Below, piece by piece: positions 7,990-14,920 of a stretch of DNA of 19,516 nt. Under the pieces are notes generated by a model that ran no database searches, was not told where the DNA came from, and saw only the letters and a list, made by a program, of their open reading frames with translations. Source of the DNA: PNC22 sp035654175 (GTDB lineage: Bacteria > Planctomycetota > Phycisphaerae > Phycisphaerales > UBA1924); contig DASRXL010000117.1 in the NCBI GenBank assembly GCA_035654175.1, positions 1 to 19,516 of the forward strand, read 5' to 3'. Both the position numbers and the translations under genes were made by a program. Numbering within the stretch: the first letter of the stretch is position 1; each line of letters begins with the position of its first letter.

Positions 7990-8220
7990 TCACCCGCTGC
8001 GCACGATGTTCAGCCCCTGCGGCCGAGGGCGCCTGATCACGGGGAACTCCGTCTCACCGGTCGCGAGCATCTGCCGGATGTACGGCAGGCACATGCCGCA
8101 GCCCTCGCCGCACCCGGTCTCGCGCGTCACCCGCTCGAGGTCGTTCCCCAGGCGCAATGCGATCTCCTTGAGCTCTGCGAAGGTGATGTTGTGGCACACG
8201 CACCTGTCGACAACGGCCAT
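7990..8220 (-). CDS. BFD-like [2Fe-2S]-binding protein
   Basis: This small protein has 76 residues from ATG 8220, with GGGAGG about 10 nt upstream. It matches the bacterioferritin-associated ferredoxin (BFD/Fer2_BFD) fold: Cys7-Val-Cys9-His10 near the start and Cys41-Gly-Met-Cys44 in TGCGEGCGMCLPYI. Those four Cys are the expected cluster ligands; Cys37 is an extra one. Family members bind a [2Fe-2S] cluster and either release iron from bacterioferritin or act as a domain of larger redox enzymes. The C-terminus runs about 20 residues past the domain. The start lies 4 nt after the stop of the prepilin-like gene, so it is very likely co-transcribed with the genes behind the cobalamin riboswitch. 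No bacterioferritin gene is in the window, so a role in iron mobilisation is not supported by context. Confidence 0.92.
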   Translation of the reverse strand: MAVVDRCVCHNITFAELKEIALRLGNDLERVTRETGCGEGCGMCLPYIRQMLATGETEFPVIRRPRPQGLNIVRSG

Positions 8221-8224
8221 CGGC

Positions 8225-9241
8225 CTACCTGCCTCCCGCGTCGTAGTCGAACAGGGAGTTGGCGTCCTCTTCGCCGAACCACCCCAGCCCGACCTGCTCC
8301 GCCGGAGGATCGTACAGCCCGCTCGACCATGCCCGCGAGAATATCTCGGAATTCGCGTGTCCATCGAGCCACGCGATCACCGCGCTGCGCCGCGAATGCC
8401 GAAAGTGGATAGATGGGTCCATGCGCGACGCGCCGTATTCCACATGGAAGCGCGGCTCCGCGAAGCTGTACTCGACGAGCAAGTCCGGCGCGAGCCTGTC
8501 CGGGAACGCGGCGTCCGAAAAGACGACCGTGTTGTCCGGCTGCTCGAAGAGCGCAAGCCGCGCACCCGTCCGGTCGTCTCGCACCCGCCACAGATGCTGG
8601 CCCGCGCTGCGCAGCTCGACGCCGACATATGCGTTGTTGTATCCATACCCGCCCGCGGATTGCTCAAACCCGCGTCCGGCATCCCGCAGCCTCTCCGCGG
8701 CCCCGCGGAAGGTCGGACATTCCCGCGCCGCGCGCGAAGCGCCCCCCCCGCCCCCGCCCAAATACTCGGTGAGAGATCCGCCGGGCGGCGAGAACGGCTC
8801 GCCCGTCGAACGGCGCGCCCCGTGCCAGCGCGAAAGGTTGGCCCGGAAGTCGGCGGCCCCCGGCGCGGCGCGCTCTCTGGAATCGCCTGCATAGATCGCC
8901 AGCGCCGCTGCGAGCTGGCGCTGGTTGGAGGCGCACACGCCCGCGCGCCCCGCCTCCCTCGACGCGCCGAGCGCCGGCAGCAGCACCCCGACGAGCATCG
9001 CGACGATCGCGACGACCACCAGCAGCTCGACGAGCGTGAACCCGCGACCGCCCCGACGCGGCCGCAAGCTCGGGGTCTCGACGAGCCCCGAGCGCAAGCT
9101 CGGGTGTGCAACGCACGGCCGCTCATCTCTCTCGTGCTCCGCGCCCTCAACCCTCAACGCTTCGTCCCGCCGCGGCAGTGTCCCGGGCGTGCGCTCGGGG
9201 CTCGACGAGGCGCGCTGACCCGCAGAGCGCGGAGCGCTCAC
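8225..9241 (-). CDS. Prepilin-like protein (type IV/type II pseudopilin N-terminus)
   Basis: The defining feature is a class III signal: RGGRG followed by FTLVELLVVVAIVAMLVGVLLPAL, with Glu at +5 of the mature form. A prepilin peptidase should cleave between Gly and Phe. The rest is a soluble domain with planctomycete-type features: CASNQRQLAAALAIYA after the helix, a YGYNNAYVG block, and RHSRRSAVIAWLDGHA near the end, a variant (H-x10-DG) of the H-x9-DG motif seen in DUF1559-type proteins. The GTG at 9241 overlaps the stop of the upstream gene by 4 nt and has a GAGG nearby, implying coupled translation, but it would give a 67-residue leader, very long for this class. A TTG at 9067 would give a normal 9-residue leader. 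A palindromic element between the two may explain the conflict. The gene itself is secure; its start is not. Confidence 0.83.
   Translation of the reverse strand: MSAPRSAGQRASSSPERTPGTLPRRDEALRVEGAEHERDERPCVAHPSLRSGLVETPSLRPRRGGRGFTLVELLVVVAIVAMLVGVLLPALGASREAGRAGVCASNQRQLAAALAIYAGDSRERAAPGAADFRANLSRWHGARRSTGEPFSPPGGSLTEYLGGGGGGASRAARECPTFRGAAERLRDAGRGFEQSAGGYGYNNAYVGVELRSAGQHLWRVRDDRTGARLALFEQPDNTVVFSDAAFPDRLAPDLLVEYSFAEPRFHVEYGASRMDPSIHFRHSRRSAVIAWLDGHANSEIFSRAWSSGLYDPPAEQVGLGWFGEEDANSLFDYDAGGR
9077..9209. repeat. 133-bp segment with 19-nt inverted ends at the prepilin gene start
   Basis: Positions 9077-9095 and 9191-9209 are inverted copies of each other, agreeing at 18 of 19 positions (core CTCG[A/T]CGAGCCCCGAGCGC). 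Within and beside the left end, CGCAAGCTCGGG occurs twice in direct order (9063-9074 and 9093-9104). CCCGAGC-GCAA-GCTCGGG (9087-9104) is a perfect hairpin with a four-base loop. The segment lies between the coupled GTG (9241) and the prepilin signal sequence. It reads through in frame, so the gene is not interrupted by a stop. It looks like a small inserted palindromic repeat. Confidence 0.6.
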
Positions 9242-10272
9242 GGCCGCCTCACCCGCTTCACGCCCGCTCGCCGCGCGCTCGGCTCCGAACCGAGCCCCGG
9301 CCGCACGTCGGCCACGGCGCAGACCTCCGCGGATCGTTCGCCGAACGGGCCGAGCACCACGTTGGTCGCGTTCGTGATGCGGATGAAATCAAAGCCGCTG
9401 AGCCCGGCCGGCGCGCCCGTCGCCGCGTCGATCGCCCACGCGATGTCGAACGCGTCGCCCCCGCCGGAGCCGCCGTCGACGCCGACCTCGAAGGGATCGT
9501 CGGGCGCGGTGTAGAACTCCCCCGGCGAGATCGAGGGATCTTCGACCACGTTGTCGCCGTCGATGTCGCCGAGCACCAGCGTGGGCGACAGGTCCGCGTA
9601 CCCCCACACGCCCTCCTCCGTCGCGAAGGGCCCGTTGGGATTGATCAGCACGATCGAGCTCTCGAAGGGGTCCGCCGGCAGGCGGAACCCCCACGTCTGC
9701 CACAACCCGTGCTCGCCCGGCGGCACCCACCAGTCATACGCCGGCGGGAATGCCCCGTCGCGGGTGTCGTCGTCCCAAGTCTGGCTCTCCAGGCGCTGCG
9801 CGGGAACCGGCAGGTGCGAGCCGGGGATCAGGTACCAGGCGTCGTCCGCGAGCCCGTTGCGGTTCGCGTCCTCGCTGATCTCGACCGTCGCCGCCTCGGC
9901 CCACCTCCGGTTCGGATCGCCGCCGGACCAGAACGAATTGCCGAACACGATGAAGTCCAGCCCGAGCCGGTTCTTCGGATCGTCTCGGACAGGGCGATCG
10001 AACCCCAGCACCAGGTACCCGCCGAATCCGCCGAGCGTGGCGAGCTTCGTCTCGTCGCCGTCGTGCGTCCCCGCCCCCACCGGCGGCCCCAGCGCCGCCG
10101 TCGGGTCATTGAATGCCGGGTTCTGCACGAACTGCCCCGGCGCCGGCCGGTACGCGATCACCCTGGTGGCGAAGTCGGACTGGGCGCAAGCCCCCCCCGC
10201 GATCATCAGCACCCACGCCGCCGAGCACTGCGCCCGCGCACGGCGGGGGTACGTATTCCGCGCGCTATCCAT
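9238..10272 (-). CDS. Secreted surface protein, Bacteroidetes corrinoid-locus 'cell surface protein' type
   Basis: The protein has 344 residues from ATG 10272, overlapping the stop of the preceding gene by 8 nt. A signal peptide is present (basic start, hydrophobic VLMIAGGACA, predicted cut after residue 30). Landmarks are YRPAPGQFVQNP (41-52), TLGGFGGYLVLGFD (79-92), GLDFIVFGNSF (104-114), an acidic, probably calcium-binding DANRNGLADDAWYLIPGSH (135-153), GDIDGDNVVED, and GGGDAFDIAWAIDAATG...GFDFIRITNATN (270-304). From memory, the same ordered blocks occur in the cell surface proteins encoded beside btuB and YncE/DUF5074-type propellers in Bacteroides B12-uptake loci. The cobalamin riboswitch upstream supports that link independently. 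It is probably a periplasmic or surface protein; direct corrinoid binding is inference. It lacks the C-terminal anchor seen on its operon partner. Confidence 0.85.
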   Translation of the reverse strand: MDSARNTYPRRARAQCSAAWVLMIAGGACAQSDFATRVIAYRPAPGQFVQNPAFNDPTAALGPPVGAGTHDGDETKLATLGGFGGYLVLGFDRPVRDDPKNRLGLDFIVFGNSFWSGGDPNRRWAEAATVEISEDANRNGLADDAWYLIPGSHLPVPAQRLESQTWDDDTRDGAFPPAYDWWVPPGEHGLWQTWGFRLPADPFESSIVLINPNGPFATEEGVWGYADLSPTLVLGDIDGDNVVEDPSISPGEFYTAPDDPFEVGVDGGSGGGDAFDIAWAIDAATGAPAGLSGFDFIRITNATNVVLGPFGERSAEVCAVADVRPGLGSEPSARRAGVKRVRRP

Positions 10273-11350
10273 GGCGGCGCCTCCCGGCGAGGAGCGCCCC
10301 TACGCCGATCGCCGCGGCGCACCCGGGGCTCGGCACTGTCGCGTACCACGTGGTCCCGTCGGTCGCGTAGAGCTCCCCCGTCGCGCCGTTGTACGCCGCG
10401 CCGAAGTATCCCAGCCCGTCGCCGCGGGGATCGAGCCGCTTGAGCTCCGCGGGATCCGCCCCGTCGATGGCGCCGAGCCCGGCCAGGGCATCGGCGATCG
10501 CCGCCGCGTGGATCAGCCCCATGTACCCGGCGTCCTGCCCGCCGAAGTCACCGCCCCCCACCGCCAGGTTGCCGAACGAGTCGAACTCCAAGGAGCCGGC
10601 GCTCAGCACGTCGCCGATCAGCACGCCGCCTGACTCGAAGTCGACGCCGCCGATCCACTCCGCCGCGTCGAACGCCCGGATCCAACCGGTGTCCGATCCC
10701 CCGCCATCCGCGAATCCGTTGCCCGTGTAGAGCCGCCCCTCGCGATCGAACGCGACGCCCGACGACGCTCCGCGGATGCCCGACACCACGGTGCGACGCG
10801 CCGGAGCGTCGGGGTCGCTCGTCGTATCCAGGAGCGAGACAAAGGCGGGCGTCCCGAAGTCGCCGGCGGTCAGCGCCAGGCTGACCTCGTCGTACCAGGC
10901 GCCGTCGTAGTGGCCGACCTTGAAGTACTCCGCCGTCTCGCCGCTGATCAGGTCCGTCGGCGCGTCGGGAGTGCCCAGAGCGTCCAGCGCGAACACCGCG
11001 ACCGGCTTGCCGAACCCGCCGCCCACGGCGATCCGCGTCCCGCCCGGGCTGATGGTCAGGAACGCCGGGTCGATCGAGCCCCCGGTCGCGGCGGCATCGA
11101 GCCTCGCAACCTCGGCAAACTCGGCCGTGCCCGGCCCAGACTCGACGAAGAGGCTGTTGCCCGTCGCCATGAGCAGCCGCCCGTCCGCCAGCGCCGCGCC
11201 GGCGACCCCAAACGACCCGCTGCCCACCGGAGGCGTCTGGAAAGCTCGGTAAGAATCCCCATATCCGTCGAACCCGTCGGCGCTTGCGCCGGACGACAGC
11301 ATTCCCGCGGCCGCTCCCGCGGCCCACGCCAGAGCACGCTTCCGAATCAT
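10265..11350 (-). CDS. Secreted beta-propeller-like protein with PEP-CTERM-like anchor
   Basis: The protein has 361 residues from ATG 11350, with GAGGGAT about 8 nt upstream. The signal peptide is short (RKRALAWAAGAAAGMLSSGASA). The body shows repeated beta-strand units typical of propellers: GVAGAALADGRLLMATGNSLFV, AFLTISPGGTRIAVGGGFG, SSGVAFDREGRLYTGNG, SLEFDSFGNLAVGGGDFGG and GAAYNGATGELYATDG. It ends with VPSPG, a hydrophobic stretch and RRRHG, a PEP-CTERM-like sorting signal that should be processed after export by an exosortase-type enzyme (none in the window). It is the first gene after the cobalamin riboswitch and overlaps the next gene by 8 nt. In Bacteroidetes B12 loci a propeller-type surface-layer protein accompanies the same neighbour. 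Ligand binding is unproven. Confidence 0.87.
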   Translation of the reverse strand: MIRKRALAWAAGAAAGMLSSGASADGFDGYGDSYRAFQTPPVGSGSFGVAGAALADGRLLMATGNSLFVESGPGTAEFAEVARLDAAATGGSIDPAFLTISPGGTRIAVGGGFGKPVAVFALDALGTPDAPTDLISGETAEYFKVGHYDGAWYDEVSLALTAGDFGTPAFVSLLDTTSDPDAPARRTVVSGIRGASSGVAFDREGRLYTGNGFADGGGSDTGWIRAFDAAEWIGGVDFESGGVLIGDVLSAGSLEFDSFGNLAVGGGDFGGQDAGYMGLIHAAAIADALAGLGAIDGADPAELKRLDPRGDGLGYFGAAYNGATGELYATDGTTWYATVPSPGCAAAIGVGALLAGRRRHG

Positions 11351-11519
11351 CGCTCGATCCCTCTGCAGCGCCCCGTTTCGCGCGGAGCGGCCCCCGGCCT
11401 CTGGGAGCCCACGCGGGATCGACGGGCGGCCGGGCGCGGGGAGCACGCGTGCGGCCGAACCCCGACGCCCTTGATCGCGAGGGCTATCAGGTCACGGCGT
11501 GCGCGAACTCCGCACCCCG
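11351..11519 (-). promoter_or_regulatory. Untranslated leader between riboswitch and first gene
   Basis: These 169 nt lie between the end of the cobalamin aptamer and the ATG of the propeller gene. They contain GC-rich complementary runs and the GAGGGAT ribosome-binding site just before the ATG. There is no U-rich run after a hairpin, so the output is more likely control of translation (hiding the ribosome-binding site) or Rho-dependent than a simple intrinsic terminator. No gene is seen in it. Confidence 0.5.
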
Positions 11520-11721
11520 GCTCTCGGCAGGTCTTCCGGCTCGGGGCTCGCGGGTTCGGCCTTCCCACCCCGGCGATGCTCGCCGCGGGCAGTGGCTTCG
11601 GTTGAACCCGCGATCGGATGCCCCTCACGGCGGCGCGACCGCGGCGGACTGGTCCGGCCGCCCTCTGGACGGCCCGGACTTCACCGCACTTCCCTCTTCG
11701 GCCCCTCAGGGCGCCGAGAGC
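11520..11721 (-). ncRNA. Cobalamin riboswitch aptamer
   Basis: On the minus strand all conserved blocks of the cobalamin aptamer appear in order. The first P1 strand GCTCTCGGC (11713-11721) is followed by GGGAAGTGCGGTGAAGTCCGG (11674-11694, the GGGAA..CGGTGAAA..CCGG core). Then come CGCCGTGAGG (about 11621-11632), GCCACTG (11590-11596), GGGAAGGC (11559-11566), the B12 box AGCCGGAAGACCTGCC (11526-11541), and the second P1 strand GCCGAGAGC (11520-11528), perfectly complementary to the first. The aptamer binds adenosylcobalamin or another cobalamin and usually lowers expression of downstream transport or biosynthesis genes when B12 is plentiful. Here it lies 169 nt upstream of the propeller gene and should control at least the four packed genes down to 7990. 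Confidence 0.95.
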
Positions 11722-12194
11722 AACCACAGCGTACACCGCCGCGCCGGCGTGTCAATGCACCGTCGCACCGGCGGACGCGAGCGCCGCCCCTCGCCTCGCG
11801 CCTCCTCCGCCCCGGCTGGATTCGGCGCGCGACCGAGCCGGCACGGTGCGGCGGGCGCCCCGAAAGCGCTTGCAACGGGCGCGCTACTTGCCCCCACCAC
11901 AACCGGTAGTGAGGGGGGAGTTCACGCATGACGTCGCTGCGTGCGGTCGCTGCGCCGTCGCGCGCAGCGGCGGCCTGCGCGCTCCGCGCGCCGCCCGCCA
12001 TCACCGCGCGATCCATGGAGAGAAATGCCTTGGAATTCTTTATGAGTTTGGCGCCGCGGCGCTGCGCGTGCGGCGTACATTCATAGTGAGCGAGCGGCGA
12101 CGCGCGTGAGGAATCTCTCATGCTCGCGCCCGCACACGCGAGCCCGCGACGGCCCGCGCAAACTCGCTCGATCGGGCATCACCGGAGGGACCCC
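11722..12194. other. Divergent intergenic region between B12 unit and cupin gene
   Basis: This 473-bp region holds no supportable gene. It should contain the promoter of the riboswitch transcript (minus strand) and that of the cupin gene (plus strand). It is very GC-rich except for an A/T-richer patch at about 12013-12054 (around GGAATTCTTTATGAG), the most likely place for a promoter. I could not assign convincing -35 and -10 boxes. Open frames crossing it in several directions have the look of chance ORFs in high-GC DNA. Confidence 0.5.
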
Positions 12195-12590
12195 ATGGCC
12201 GAGCAGCGGCTTCGCACGCCCCCAGCAGAACGCTTCGCGCGCCCGGCCCATCTCTTCGACCTCCGCCGGGTCGCCGAGGAGCTGCGCCGCGAGCCCACGG
12301 CCGTCAGGGACGGGCACCGGCAGAAGACGCTCTACAAGAACGGCGAGAGCACCACGGCGCTCTTCGACTTCGAGCCCGGAGGCACGATCCCGCCGCACGC
12401 CGCCGCCGGCACCGTGACCATCCTCGCCGTAGAGGGGGAGTTCGACGTGGTGCACGGCGGGCGCGCGTACAGGCTGAGCCCGGGTCAGCTCCTCGTCTTC
12501 GCCCCGGACGTGCCGCATGACGTGCGCTCGCCCACCGGCGGCGTGATGCTGCTCACGGTCTCGCTGGCCAACGGGGAGGGCCCCGTCTGA
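12195..12590 (+). CDS. Small cupin-domain protein
   Basis: The protein has 131 residues. ATG 12195 is chosen over an upstream in-frame ATG because GGAGG sits 6 nt before it. It is a single-domain beta-barrel cupin: STTALFDFEPGGTIPPHAA (52-70) carries His68 of motif 1, VTILAVEGEFDVVHGGRAYRLSPGQLLVFAPDVPHDVR (74-111) gives the central barrel and motif 2 with His108, and the last strand is VMLLTVSL. The usual second His of the HxH pair in motif 1 is replaced by Ala, so metal binding may be weak or differently coordinated. Such proteins range from sugar isomerases to sensors; nothing here picks one. It is divergent from the cobalamin-riboswitch unit. The N-terminal 45 residues are charged and lie outside the barrel. 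Confidence 0.9.
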   Translation: MAEQRLRTPPAERFARPAHLFDLRRVAEELRREPTAVRDGHRQKTLYKNGESTTALFDFEPGGTIPPHAAAGTVTILAVEGEFDVVHGGRAYRLSPGQLLVFAPDVPHDVRSPTGGVMLLTVSLANGEGPV

Positions 12591-12673
12591 GCACGGGTCC
12601 GCGGGGTCGCGGTTTCGCAAGGGCGGAATGGAGGGAGGGTGTGAGTCGGGCATTGCAACGTGGAGGAGCGCAG

Positions 12674-14074
12674 ATGAACGCCGTCAGGATGCCGTTGGCC
12701 GCAACGCTGCTCTGCTCGTTGAACGTCGCGACCGCCTCCGACCAAGGCGTGCTCTGGGTCGCCGGCGCGGGCGGCAGCTGGCACGACCCGGCGAACTGGA
12801 GCACCGGATCCGTGCCCGACGCCGATGATCTCGCGATCATCCCCGCCGCCTGGGACCGGGGATTCGTCATTACCGGGGACGGCCGGCGCGCCGAGTGCGA
12901 TGTGCTCCAGATCGACCAGGCCGGCGTCACGCTCAGCCTGGGGTCGCAGCTCGTCGCCAACCGGGTGCTGTGCCCCGGCCACCTCACGATCGCGGGCACG
13001 GTCGTGCGCGACCGGCTGATCCCCGTCGGCGCCTGGACATTCGGCTCGCTCCACCTCGAGGCGGGCGCCGTGCTCGGGCCCGTCATCTCCACTGTGCGCG
13101 TGACCGGGCCCCTCAGCGTGGTCGCCGACAGCACCATCAACGTGGACCACTGCGACGCCCGGGGCGGCCTGAACGCCTCCGACTCCACGTTCGCCGGCAT
13201 CCTGCACAGCGTCCACGGCGCCGCTGTGTTCGAGGCCTGCGAGTTCCCCGCCGACCACGTCGAGATCCTCGGGCCCACGCTCCACCTTGCCAGCGGCTCC
13301 ATGCAGCCGGCCGTCTCGCTCCTCCTCCAGGACTGCGAAGCGACCCTCCACGGCCCGGCCACCGGGGGTCTCTGGAGCGACGTGGTGCGCAGCGCCGTGC
13401 TCATCGGCGCGGGAGGCCTTCTCGGCGGCGCCGACAGCATCGTGCTCGATTCGGTGCTCGACGTGGAGGACGGCGGCGGGATCAGCATCGTCGGCGTCTT
13501 CGAGCTCGGCTCGACCAGCGAGCTCCGCGGCGGCGGCGAGGTAGACGCCATCTATCTGGAGGCGGGCGGCGTCATCAATCCGGGCGGCGTCGGGCGCGTC
13601 GCCGCATTCAACACGGCGCGCGGCGAGATCTGGATGCACCCGACGAGCCGGGTCCGCCTCGACATCGGCGGCGAAGAGCCGGCCCAGTTCGACCGCGTCG
13701 TCTCATCGCTGGGATTCAGGCTCGACGGGTCGCTCGAAGTCGCGCTGATCAACGGGTTCGAGCCCGGCCCGGGGAGCGAGTTTCTTGTCCTCGAGGGGCC
13801 CGTGCAGAGCGGCGAGCTCGCGCTCGTCCAGGCCCCGGAGCTCGCGCCCGGACTTGAGTGGCGCCTCGACGTGAGCTCCGCCGGGGCCAGGCTCGTCGTC
13901 GCGCGGGATTGCCTCGCCGACTTCAACGCCGACGGCCTCGTCACGACCGGCGACGTGGTCGACTTCCTCGACAACTGGACCCAGACCGCCCCGGGCGCCG
14001 ACGTGAACGACGACGACGCCGTGGACACCAGGGACGTCACGCAGTTCCTCAACGCGTGGGTCCTCGGCTGCTGA
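12674..14074 (+). CDS. Secreted protein with C-terminal GC-type dockerin-like repeats
   Basis: The protein has 466 residues from ATG 12674, with GGAGGAG 5-6 nt upstream; an in-frame GTG at 12641 is less likely. A signal peptide (MPLAATLLCSLNVATAS) leads to WVAGAGGSWHDPANWSTGSVP, a block often found at the start of planctomycete beta-helix surface proteins. The centre (about 60-400) is a run of short beta-strand units (LHLEAGAVLGP, GGVINPGGVG) consistent with a right-handed beta-helix. The end has two calcium-loop repeats, DFNADGLVTTGDVVDFLDNW and ADVNDDDAVDTRDVTQFLNAW, finishing in Leu-Gly-Cys. This matches the 'GC-type dockerin' domain known from Phycisphaerae, thought to mark secreted or anchored proteins. 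The binding partner (cohesin or other) is not visible. It starts 84 bp after the cupin; co-transcription is possible. Confidence 0.9.
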   Translation: MNAVRMPLAATLLCSLNVATASDQGVLWVAGAGGSWHDPANWSTGSVPDADDLAIIPAAWDRGFVITGDGRRAECDVLQIDQAGVTLSLGSQLVANRVLCPGHLTIAGTVVRDRLIPVGAWTFGSLHLEAGAVLGPVISTVRVTGPLSVVADSTINVDHCDARGGLNASDSTFAGILHSVHGAAVFEACEFPADHVEILGPTLHLASGSMQPAVSLLLQDCEATLHGPATGGLWSDVVRSAVLIGAGGLLGGADSIVLDSVLDVEDGGGISIVGVFELGSTSELRGGGEVDAIYLEAGGVINPGGVGRVAAFNTARGEIWMHPTSRVRLDIGGEEPAQFDRVVSSLGFRLDGSLEVALINGFEPGPGSEFLVLEGPVQSGELALVQAPELAPGLEWRLDVSSAGARLVVARDCLADFNADGLVTTGDVVDFLDNWTQTAPGADVNDDDAVDTRDVTQFLNAWVLGC

Positions 14075-14248
14075 CGTTTCGCTCCACCCTCTGAAGTGAC
14101 AAAGACTTACGTTCCGCCGCACGCGCCGCGCTCCGCTTTCGAGTTCGCGCTGAGGCCCCCGCGCGGTATCCTGGAGCGCCGGCGCTCCGGCCGGGTCGCG
14201 CGTGCGGCCGGTCCCCTGCCGCCGAGCATGTGTAGAGGGAGAGTCAAG

Positions 14249-14758
14249 ATGAGAGGCATGGTTCCCTTCGTGGTGGCCGGATTCGCGGCGTGCGCCAACG
14301 CCCAGATGCTCGGGCATGATCTCACTGCCGAGTGGCGCTACCCGGACTTCAACAGCAGCATCGAGTCCCACACCTTCACCGTGGACGCCGGCATCGAGCT
14401 CACCGAGGCCGACATCCTCAACGACGACAAGTTCGCGATCGACGTGGACGACGCCACCGTCAGCTTCGTCTTCAACGCCGCCAGCAACTGGAGCATCACC
14501 GGCTTCAACGGCTGGTACTTCGAGGACGCGAACGGCACGCTGCCGCAGATCATCGGCTACGCGCTGGACTCCTACAGCGGCAGCGGCTCGCTGGTGATCG
14601 ATGCGGGTTGGAACGACGACGCGTTCTGGGCCAACTTCGGCGGAACGACCGTGAACGCCGGCGACGTCCTCACGATGCGCGTCACGTTCATCCCCGCCCC
14701 CGGCGCCGCGGCCCTGCTGGGCTTCGGCGCGCTGGCGGCCTCGCGCAGACGGCGCTAA
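14249..14758 (+). CDS. Small secreted protein with PEP-CTERM-like C-terminal anchor
   Basis: The protein has 169 residues from ATG 14249, preceded by AGAGGGAGAG. A short signal peptide (MVPFVVAGFAACANA) is followed by a mature region rich in Asp, Asn, Ser and aromatic residues (about 19-146), predicted to be a beta-sandwich: IESHTFTVDAGIELTEADI, VSFVFNAASNW, TGFNGWYFEDANG. The tail reads PAPGAAALLGFGALAAS then RRRR, a sorting signal of the same type as on the propeller protein. No catalytic site is visible; it is probably a structural or matrix protein. A strong terminator follows 21 nt after the stop, and a 174-bp gap separates it from the dockerin gene, so it probably has its own promoter. 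Confidence 0.88.
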   Translation: MRGMVPFVVAGFAACANAQMLGHDLTAEWRYPDFNSSIESHTFTVDAGIELTEADILNDDKFAIDVDDATVSFVFNAASNWSITGFNGWYFEDANGTLPQIIGYALDSYSGSGSLVIDAGWNDDAFWANFGGTTVNAGDVLTMRVTFIPAPGAAALLGFGALAASRRRR

Positions 14759-14779
14759 CGGCCGAGCGGCAAACGCTTC

Positions 14780-14810
14780 GCGGGCCCGGCGATCTCGCCG
14801 GGCCCGCTTT
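14780..14810 (+). terminator. Rho-independent terminator after the PEP-CTERM-like gene
   Basis: A perfect 13-bp stem (14780-14792 with 14795-14807; arms GCGGGCCCGGCGA and TCGCCGGGCCCGC) with a 2-nt apex is followed by TTTGCCTT. In practice the top pairs open to give a normal loop. It lies 21 nt after the stop at 14758 and should end that transcript. The short T run favours the plus strand, though the convergent gene ending at 14921 could also use the stem. Confidence 0.88.
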
Positions 14811-14920
14811 GCCTTCCACGCGTCGTGAGAACGTGCCGCGAGCGGCGCCACCGGCTCCCTCAGCCGCTCGAAGCAGGACCGTGCTCCGCGGCGCGGACGG
14901 GGCGGGTGTCTAGGCGACGC

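Noticed and set aside
8742..8749. Run of eight C (poly-Gly codons) in the prepilin-like gene, possible phase-variation tract
   Set aside because: It lies in an in-frame Gly-rich loop, and short C/G runs are expected at this GC content; nothing shows variation.
9106..10443. Long plus-strand open frame across the surface-protein gene
   Set aside because: It is Arg/Pro/His-rich with no domain, while the minus strand encodes a signal peptide and recognisable family blocks with coupled starts.
11347..11736. Minus-strand open frame spanning the cobalamin aptamer
   Set aside because: The sequence is fully explained as structured RNA plus leader; the translation is Arg/Pro-rich with no domain.
12485..13639. 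Minus-strand open frame opposite the dockerin gene
   Set aside because: It shows Asp/Ala/Gly/His low-complexity translation and no start signal; the plus-strand protein has a signal peptide and a dockerin-like end.
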